A stretch of DNA of 12,618 nucleotides from PSRF01 sp035457105 (lineage in GTDB: Bacteria; Acidobacteriota; Blastocatellia; Pyrinomonadales; Pyrinomonadaceae): assembly GCA_035457105.1 (NCBI GenBank), contig DATIBX010000760.1, forward strand, positions 1 to 12,618, given 5' to 3'. Under the pieces are notes generated by a model, which saw only the letters and a program-made list of their open reading frames with translations, had not been told where the DNA came from and made no database searches. Of the stretch, positions 8,037-12,618 are shown piece after piece. The number at the start of each line of letters is the position of its first letter. The stretch's first letter is position 1. The position numbers and the translations under genes are program-made.

Positions 8037-9065
8037 ATGCTTAAGCGTTCCCTGATCGTTGCCGCAATCGCTCTTTCGCTAATGGTTGCTGCTAAGCCAA
8101 TCCCAACGGTCTATGCCGTGCTCATGAGCGAAGCGGAGCTTGCTGTGCTCGACGCGAGCACGACTCGTGAAGACTCTGCGAAACAGTCGAAAGATGGAAA
8201 TGCTTTCGTGCGTGCCCTGAAGGCGCCTTTCAAAGCAATCGGTCGAATGTTTGGCGCAGGCAAAAAGGACGACGGCAAGCTGCACAGACTCTCAGAAAAG
8301 GATGTGAAGAAATTTGAGAGTGCCGGCGTGCTGAAAGTTCAGGATGCGACGCTGGTCCCATCGGCCGAGTCAGCAAATACCAGGACAAACCCGGCTCCGG
8401 ATCTCGGTGCTGCGCCTCCGACAAAAGAACAAGCCGACAAGATTGCTTCTCGCCAAAATGTCGCGACGGCAAGATCTTTGATGAACCAGGGCAAGGTAAA
8501 TGAGGCGCTTACATCACTCAATTCTGCCATCTCGCTGGATTCGAAAAATGGTGAAGCACACAACTTGATGGCTATTGCGTACGAAGCAAAAGGGATGCGC
8601 GAGCGTGCCTTCAAAGAATTCGAGTTAGCACTCAAATACAGCAACGCCCAACCTGAGTTTCTTAGCAATCTCGGGTATCTGTACTTCAAGAATGGCGAAT
8701 ACGACAAAGCGGCTAAGTATCTAAGACGCGCCGTGAAAGCAGCGCCAGAACAACAGCGCTACTGGAACAACCTCGGTTTAGTTGAAGCGCAACGAAATAA
8801 CTTTGATGAAGCCTATAACGCTTTTGCGCATGCGGTGGGCGAATACCAAGGTCACCTGAATATTGCTAACCGGCTGCAGGCTAACGGCAATGACGGCGGC
8901 GCCATCAAACACCTTGAACTGGCGCGGGCCATCAAACCGAACTCCAAAGAAATCCTGGTCCGCTTGATTTCTCTATACAAACGAACTGGGCAGGCAGAAC
9001 TGGCAGAAGAGACTCGTAAGGCTTTCGTGTCTGCTTCGACGTTCGCAGCCGCCCCCGAAAAATAA
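8037..9065 (+). CDS. tadD: TadD-like exported TPR protein
   Basis: A 342-residue protein with a signal peptide (basic MLKR, hydrophobic core to about residue 19, likely cut after VYA at 27), a charged linker, and five or six tetratricopeptide repeats from about 138 to 330. Clear repeat cores include LMNQGKVNEALTSLNSAI (148-165), FLSNLGYLYFKNGEYDKAAK (208-227) and YWNNLGLVEAQRNNFDEAYN (242-261). TadD proteins are periplasmic or outer-membrane TPR factors thought to help secretin assembly. Unlike typical lipoprotein TadD, no lipobox cysteine is present, so this one should be soluble in the periplasm. Residues ~45-105 form a basic region (ALKAPFKAIGRMFGAGKKDD, then HRLSEKDVKKFESAG) that is not TPR and may bind a partner or the membrane. 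Position after tadC fits TadD well; the TPR fold alone would not name it. Confidence 0.82.
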   Translation: MLKRSLIVAAIALSLMVAAKPIPTVYAVLMSEAELAVLDASTTREDSAKQSKDGNAFVRALKAPFKAIGRMFGAGKKDDGKLHRLSEKDVKKFESAGVLKVQDATLVPSAESANTRTNPAPDLGAAPPTKEQADKIASRQNVATARSLMNQGKVNEALTSLNSAISLDSKNGEAHNLMAIAYEAKGMRERAFKEFELALKYSNAQPEFLSNLGYLYFKNGEYDKAAKYLRRAVKAAPEQQRYWNNLGLVEAQRNNFDEAYNAFAHAVGEYQGHLNIANRLQANGNDGGAIKHLELARAIKPNSKEILVRLISLYKRTGQAELAEETRKAFVSASTFAAAPEK

Positions 9066-9092
9066 ACGGCCCGCCGTAGATTGGAAGCGAAG

Positions 9093-9097
9093 AAGGA
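9093..9097 (+). promoter_or_regulatory. Ribosome binding site that sets the ATPase start
   Basis: AAGGA lies 7 nt before the ATG at 9105. An in-frame TTG at 9081 would lie upstream of this site and has no comparable one, so the ATG is chosen. Confidence 0.7.
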
Positions 9098-9104
9098 TAA
9101 AAAA

Positions 9105-10436
9105 ATGGGACACTTGAGCATTTTGAGTCGCTCTGAAATCGAAAGTCTTGGTCCACCGATGTTGGAAGAGCTCGGCGACACGGGGGTTCATCAGGCGTTT
9201 TTGTGCGACCTGGCCCTCAAGCATGTCGCAATGTTACCGGAACCTGATACTACATCGGTTTCTGAGCGTCTACATCTGCCCCGGGTCCTCACCGAAGAAA
9301 TCCTCTATCACTTGTATCGGGAGAAACTGATAGAGATGAGACTGCAGAGTGCAGTGGGCTCGACGCGATACGCAATGTTGGACCACGGATGGGAAAGAGT
9401 AACCCGATTGCAAACACAAAACGGGTACCTTGGACCAGCTCCGGTATCGCTCGAGGACTACTCGTTCATGATGAGGCTGCAAGCCGTACCATCCCGGCCC
9501 GCCTCACTCGAGACGGTGAAGCATGCTTTCCGAGAACTTGTTCTCCCGGAAACACTCCTACAAACATTAGGCTGCGTTATTAACTCTCGCTCGTCGCTCT
9601 TTTTGACCGGGCTGCCGGGCACTGGCAAAACAGCCGTATCCGAGAGGATGAATTCCGCTCTCTCAGGATCGATCTGGATTCCGTACGCCGTTGAGATCGA
9701 CGGTCAGATTATTAGAGTCTTTGATGCTCATTGTCACCGGCCTCTCGCTGATAAGGGTTCAATGCTTGAGCACGACCGCCGGTGGATAGAGATTGAGCGA
9801 CCGCTGATCATGGTGGGCGGCGAACTCACCCTTGAAAATACTGACTTGACCTGGTCGCCGGCAGCCAAATTCTACGAGGCTCCCTTCCAGGTTAAATCGA
9901 ATGGCGGCACTCTCGTCATCGACGACTTTGGACGTCAGCGGGTCATGCCTCAGGAACTTCTCAACCGCTGGATTCTTCCGCTCGAACGACGTGTCGATTT
10001 CCTGACCCTTCATAGCGGTAAAAAAATTGAGGTTCCGTTCGAACAATTGGTAGTATTCTCAACCAATCTCGATGAAAAGGATCTGGTTGACGAAGCATTC
10101 TTAAGACGCATGGGATATCGAGCTCGAATCGAACCACCAACCGCGGCAGCGTTCAGTTTGATTTTCAAACGCACTGCTCAGGCTCGCGGCATCGCGATTG
10201 ATGACAACTGCTTGACCCATGTGCTGAATAAATACGAGGCTGAACAACGAATAATGAAAGGCTGCGAGCCTCGCGATCTTTTGAATAAGGTCAACGACAT
10301 CTGTTTGTTCGAGGGTCGCGCGCTGAAGTTAACTCCTGAGCTGATTGACTTGGCCTGGGGAAATTACTTCGGCACCGCTCATGGCTTTGCGCCAGAGCTG
10401 GAGAGACTAGAGGCGCAGTCAACTGCAGCTGCGTAG
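9105..10436 (+). CDS. AAA+ ATPase with probable winged-helix N-terminus, last gene of the Tad operon
   Basis: A 443-residue cytoplasmic protein that is not a standard Tad component. The N-terminal ~125 residues look like a small winged-helix domain (SERLHLPRVLTEEILYHLYR, then LIEMRLQSAVGSTRYAMLDH), a pattern similar to short helix-turn-helix DNA-binding or protein-binding folds. The AAA+ core follows: Walker A GLPGTGKT at 169-176, Walker B TLVIDDFGR at 269-277, a sensor-1-like VVFSTNLD at 316-323, an arginine-finger region LRRMGYRARI at 333-342, and a sensor-2-like CEPRDLLNKV at 387-396. All residues needed for ATP hydrolysis seem present. It lies 39 nt after tadD and before the repeat block, so it is probably co-transcribed with the pilus genes. 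It could remodel the assembly machine or regulate transcription. I do not recognise a named family, and no sigma-54 activator GAFTGA motif is seen. Confidence 0.85.
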   Translation: MGHLSILSRSEIESLGPPMLEELGDTGVHQAFLCDLALKHVAMLPEPDTTSVSERLHLPRVLTEEILYHLYREKLIEMRLQSAVGSTRYAMLDHGWERVTRLQTQNGYLGPAPVSLEDYSFMMRLQAVPSRPASLETVKHAFRELVLPETLLQTLGCVINSRSSLFLTGLPGTGKTAVSERMNSALSGSIWIPYAVEIDGQIIRVFDAHCHRPLADKGSMLEHDRRWIEIERPLIMVGGELTLENTDLTWSPAAKFYEAPFQVKSNGGTLVIDDFGRQRVMPQELLNRWILPLERRVDFLTLHSGKKIEVPFEQLVVFSTNLDEKDLVDEAFLRRMGYRARIEPPTAAAFSLIFKRTAQARGIAIDDNCLTHVLNKYEAEQRIMKGCEPRDLLNKVNDICLFEGRALKLTPELIDLAWGNYFGTAHGFAPELERLEAQSTAAA

Positions 10437-10473
10437 ATTTTAGCGATGTGCGGTAACGTCGGGTGAGCAGGAT
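10437..10473. other. Short gene-free spacer after the ATPase gene
   Basis: These 37 nt lie between the ATPase stop and the first palindrome. I see no hairpin with a T-run and no promoter here, so any terminator for the Tad operon would have to be the palindromic block itself. Confidence 0.5.
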
Positions 10474-10584
10474 ATTTGAGAATTGTGATTTGATATTTGA
10501 GAATTTCTAATTGTTTTACAGCTCGTGCTTTGTTTCCAGCATGACTTAGTAATTCTTAAATATATCAATTCATGATTCTCAAAT
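10474..10584. repeat. Palindromic element, copy 1 (long imperfect inverted repeat)
   Basis: The left arm (10474-10511) and right arm (10545-10584) are imperfectly complementary over about 38-40 nt, with a handful of mismatches and a 2-nt bulge. Each arm carries two versions of a 10-mer close to TTTGAGAATT: at 10475 and 10496 on the + strand, and in inverted form at 10551 and 10574. The loop (10512-10544) holds a smaller hairpin, CGTGCT at 10524-10529 with AGCATG at 10538-10543, including one G-T pair. The element is much more AT-rich than the genes around it and has no coding frame. It could be a MITE-like or REP-like element, a binding array, or a structured RNA; the sequence alone does not decide. 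Confidence 0.8.
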
Positions 10585-10593
10585 GATCCGGAT

Positions 10594-10681
10594 TATCTGA
10601 GAATTGTGATTTGATGTTTGAGAATTTCTAATACTCGACCCAGTTAGTAATTCTTAATTATCAATTCATAATTCTCAAATA
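10594..10681. repeat. Palindromic element, copy 2 (tandem duplicate with a short loop)
   Basis: A second copy begins 9 nt after the first. Its left arm (10594-10632) matches that of copy 1 at 36 of 38 aligned positions, and its right arm (10643-10681) is nearly the same apart from a 2-nt difference in length and a few substitutions. The loop is only 10 nt (10633-10642), so the ~33-nt loop insert of copy 1 is missing. Pairing can extend outward to about 10592-10683. The 10-mer occurs at 10596 and 10617 on the + strand and inverted at 10649 and 10670, with exactly 21 nt between starts within each arm. The right end lies only 21 nt before the transglycosylase start codon, so it could affect expression of that gene. 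Confidence 0.8.
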
Positions 10682-10702
10682 ATTGGGAAGTTAGGCAGCG
10701 AA

Positions 10703-11827
10703 GTGCGGATTGAAGTCAAATTTAACATTCTAAGAATCACCCTGTTGGTCCTACTGTCGCTGACTGTCTCAAGCAATGTTTGCGCGGTGCCCGTTGCTAC
10801 TCAAACTTCCCCACCCTCACCACGATCAGTCGTCGCTCGTACCGGAGACACAATTAAGAAAATAGCTCATCGCTATGGTGTCCCCGCTACTGAGCTGGCC
10901 AAACTCAACAACCTCTCCGAAAATGAACGTCTGCCAAAAGGCACCCGGATTACTCTCCCTTCCGATGCTCCCGAAGCTCCGGTTGAATCCGGCGAAGTAA
11001 TCGGCAAGACCATTACTCTGGCAGATGGCTACACTTTTCAGGCCGACGAAGTGTGGCAGCAGAATGGCGAAACCTGGTATCGCAAAGGAAATATCACTCG
11101 CAGCCTCGATCGAGAGATAAAGTCGGTTAAGCCAATTGTCAAAGCGGCTGCTGAAAAATTGCCCAAAGAGAAGGTCGCCAAAGCGCCTGAAACCAAAGTG
11201 CCTCCCACTTTCTGGATCAATCTCGTCGACGGTGCGCGATTCCGCGTCGATGAGGTCCAGGAAACCGCTGATGGAGCTTGGTATACCCGGCAAAAGATCT
11301 CCATTTTTGTCGAAAAAGACAGGATCGCAAAGATTGAGCGCGAAGAGCCCAGCGTCGGAAATATTGCGGCGGTGGTAAGCAATCGCGACTGGACTTCAGG
11401 CAACCCCGGACTCGACCAGCTTATCCGACAAAACGGCGTCCGATATGGAATTGACCCCTATTTGGTCTTTTTAGTTATTGAACAGGAATCGCACTTCCGA
11501 GTGCGGGCCGTCAGCCCCAAAGGGGCCTTAGGATTGATGCAATTAATGCCCGGAACAGCCCGACGCCTGGGCGTGACCCGGCCATTTGACGCCGCAGACA
11601 ACATTCGAGGTGGTACCCGGTATTTGAAGGAACTGATGGATATGTTTGGTGGACAAGTCAATCTCGTCCTGGCGAGCTATAATGCCGGAGAAGGTGCTGT
11701 TCTAAAATACGGTAGAAATGTTCCCCCTTACCGAGAAACAAGGGATTACGTTAAAACGATCGGAAAGCGGTACGGGTTAGCTGGTCGAAAGCCTGATGGC
11801 GAAAGCGAACCCACGCCCCAGAGGTAG
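10703..11827 (+). CDS. LysM-containing lytic transglycosylase (SLT family) with duplicated central module
   Basis: A 374-residue exported enzyme predicted to cleave peptidoglycan between MurNAc and GlcNAc, forming 1,6-anhydroMurNAc ends. A GTG start with AGG 7 nt upstream begins a signal peptide (hydrophobic at about 11-22, likely cut near residue 28). A LysM peptidoglycan-binding domain covers about 42-86 (VVARTGDTIKKIAHRYGVPA). Two copies of a ~45-residue module follow (about 100-143 and 168-213), each with L, DG, F, DEV and WY in the same order. The catalytic SLT domain spans about 236-358: Glu262 in IEQESHF is the probable catalytic acid, with SPKGALGLMQLMPGTA, GGTRYLKEL and ASYNAGEG as supporting motifs. 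The gene is followed 9 nt later by the exported repeat protein. It may open the wall for the pilus or act in general wall turnover; the Tad link is by proximity only. Confidence 0.93.
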   Translation: MRIEVKFNILRITLLVLLSLTVSSNVCAVPVATQTSPPSPRSVVARTGDTIKKIAHRYGVPATELAKLNNLSENERLPKGTRITLPSDAPEAPVESGEVIGKTITLADGYTFQADEVWQQNGETWYRKGNITRSLDREIKSVKPIVKAAAEKLPKEKVAKAPETKVPPTFWINLVDGARFRVDEVQETADGAWYTRQKISIFVEKDRIAKIEREEPSVGNIAAVVSNRDWTSGNPGLDQLIRQNGVRYGIDPYLVFLVIEQESHFRVRAVSPKGALGLMQLMPGTARRLGVTRPFDAADNIRGGTRYLKELMDMFGGQVNLVLASYNAGEGAVLKYGRNVPPYRETRDYVKTIGKRYGLAGRKPDGESEPTPQR

Positions 11828-11831
11828 GAGG
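11826..11831 (+). promoter_or_regulatory. Strong ribosome binding site overlapping the transglycosylase stop
   Basis: AGGAGG begins within the transglycosylase TAG stop (11825-11827) and lies 5 nt before the ATG at 11837. The in-frame GTG at 11831 overlaps this site, so the ATG is the likely start. The layout is the same as at the tadC-tadD junction. Confidence 0.8.
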
Positions 11832-11836
11832 TGGTC

Positions 11837-12607
11837 ATGAAACTCTTTGCATCCGCGAGTGCTCTCATTCTGGTCCTAATACTTGGTCAGACAAGAAGTA
11901 CTGAGGCCCAACAGCCTCAACATCAAACTCCCCTCAATAACCAGTCCGTAGTCAAACTTGCCAAGGCGGGCTTCAAAGATAAGACGATTATTTCCATCAT
12001 CTCGGCTCGTTTGCCGAATTTTGATCTTTCGCCCGAACGCATGATCGAGCTGAAACGCAATGGCGTCAGCGAGAATGTAATCATGGCTATGCTCGCGCGC
12101 CAGGAAGGCGCGGATGTATCGGATGTAGCGGATGACTCGTGGGGCGACGATGCGTTTTTTGCAAATGACCCCGCGTTTAAAATGGATAAGAACGATCCGA
12201 CTGGATCGAGCGTTGGAGCCGGCTCAGGACAGCCGGACGCAAGTACTAACATCTTCGGTTCAAGCGCCGGCAGCAAAGGCCGGGTCAAACAGAGAGGCTT
12301 GAACGGTTCCAACGAAAACGATACGCAGACCGTTGGTTCAGCGACGGTCCGAATTCTTCGCCCTCCTGTCGAACCTGGTGGCGACGGGTCAACCAAGCTA
12401 GAGAAGACCAAGAGTTTGACCAATGATTCAATTGTCGAGTTGGTTGAGGCCGGGTTTTCTGAAGGCACCATCATTCGACGAATAGAGCAGTCGCCGGTCA
12501 ATTTCGATCTCGCACAGCCAAAAATGGACGATCTCAAAAAGCGGCGCGTGAGCGAGAAAATTCTCACTGCAATGAAGACGGCGATGGGTGACGAGTCGAG
12601 CAAGTGA
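11837..12607 (+). CDS. Exported protein with two copies of a ~55-residue repeat
   Basis: A 256-residue protein of unknown function. It has a signal peptide (hydrophobic at about 4-17, likely cut after STEA at 24). Two related modules sit near the two ends: residues 33-87 (LNNQSVVKLAKAGFKDKTII, then NFDLSPERMIELKRNGVSEN) and 194-247 (LTNDSIVELVEAGFSEGTII, then NFDLAQPKMDDLKKRRVSEK). Shared features are an N-S-V/I-V segment, AGF, T-I-I, NFDL and V-S-E. Residues 90-192 are acidic, then Gly/Ser/Asn-rich, and look disordered. I recall similar N...AGF...FDLS...GVS modules in exported Acidobacteriota proteins, often without a known role. It starts 9 nt after the transglycosylase and is probably co-translated with it, which suggests a periplasmic or cell-wall role. 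Confidence 0.8.
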   Translation: MKLFASASALILVLILGQTRSTEAQQPQHQTPLNNQSVVKLAKAGFKDKTIISIISARLPNFDLSPERMIELKRNGVSENVIMAMLARQEGADVSDVADDSWGDDAFFANDPAFKMDKNDPTGSSVGAGSGQPDASTNIFGSSAGSKGRVKQRGLNGSNENDTQTVGSATVRILRPPVEPGGDGSTKLEKTKSLTNDSIVELVEAGFSEGTIIRRIEQSPVNFDLAQPKMDDLKKRRVSEKILTAMKTAMGDESSK

Positions 12608-12618
12608 GCGCTTGCCCT

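Noticed and set aside
10474..10584. Classic rho-independent terminator for the Tad operon
   Set aside because: The stem is AT-rich, very long and not followed by a clean T-run. It may still affect transcription, but it does not fit the standard form.
10644..10672. Possible promoter in the right arm of palindrome copy 2 (TTAGTA, 17 nt, CATAAT) for the transglycosylase
   Set aside because: The -10-like box and spacing are acceptable, but the -35-like box matches only three of six consensus bases, and AT-rich repeats produce such matches by chance.
10474..10681. Insertion sequence remnant with a transposase
   Set aside because: No coding frame for a transposase exists in or beside the block, and no convincing target-site duplication was seen, so only a non-autonomous element remains possible.
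10437..10702. CRISPR array in the repeat-rich gap
   Set aside because: The repeats are inverted within two palindromes and the intervals are too short and related to one another to be spacers; there are no cas genes.
11923..12603. Long open frame on the minus strand (226 codons) opposite the exported repeat protein
   Set aside because: It mirrors a well-supported + strand gene with a signal peptide, a strong ribosome site and internal repeats. The minus frame has no recognisable domain.

Overview
The window holds most of a Tad/Flp (type IVc) pilus assembly locus, with every gene on the + strand. Two further + strand genes for cell-envelope proteins follow, after an AT-rich intergenic block built from two tandem palindromes. 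Moderate GC, the Tad gene order, the TadG-like protein style and the duplicated exported protein at the right end resemble Acidobacteriota, perhaps a Blastocatellia-type lineage. That placement is inference from recalled families; no rRNA or other marker gene is present.

Region 1 (1-10436), Tad locus: the C-terminal part of an outer-membrane secretin (RcpA/CpaC, cut by the left edge), a strong hairpin in the following gap, a TadG-like protein with a ten-cysteine region, two TadE-type pseudopilins, the localisation ATPase TadZ/CpaE, the motor ATPase TadA/CpaF, the platform proteins TadB and TadC, a TadD-like TPR protein, and an AAA+ ATPase with a probable winged-helix N-terminus. From the TadG-like gene onward gaps are 3-42 nt, which suggests one operon. 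In working order, TadZ would place the machine, TadA would power assembly on the TadB/TadC platform, the pseudopilins and TadG-like protein would act at the inner membrane and periplasm, TadD would assist the secretin, and RcpA would be the outer-membrane channel. The Flp pilin, prepilin peptidase and RcpC/CpaB are not in this window and may lie to the left.

Region 2 (10437-10702): 266 nt without a gene, dominated by two tandem copies of a long imperfect inverted repeat. Each copy contains four versions of a 10-mer resembling TTTGAGAATT, usually spaced 21 nt apart, so there are eight in total. This is the least explained element in the window.

Region 3 (10703-12607): a LysM-containing lytic transglycosylase (SLT fold) with a duplicated ~45-residue module, then, 9 nt later, an exported protein made of two copies of a ~55-residue repeat joined by a disordered-looking linker. 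They probably form a two-gene operon acting in the periplasm. They could serve pilus passage through peptidoglycan, but the palindromic block separates them from the Tad genes and that link is inference.

The most worthwhile candidates for something new are the tandem palindromes, the AAA+ ATPase at the end of the Tad operon, the cysteine-rich TadG-like protein and the duplicated exported protein.
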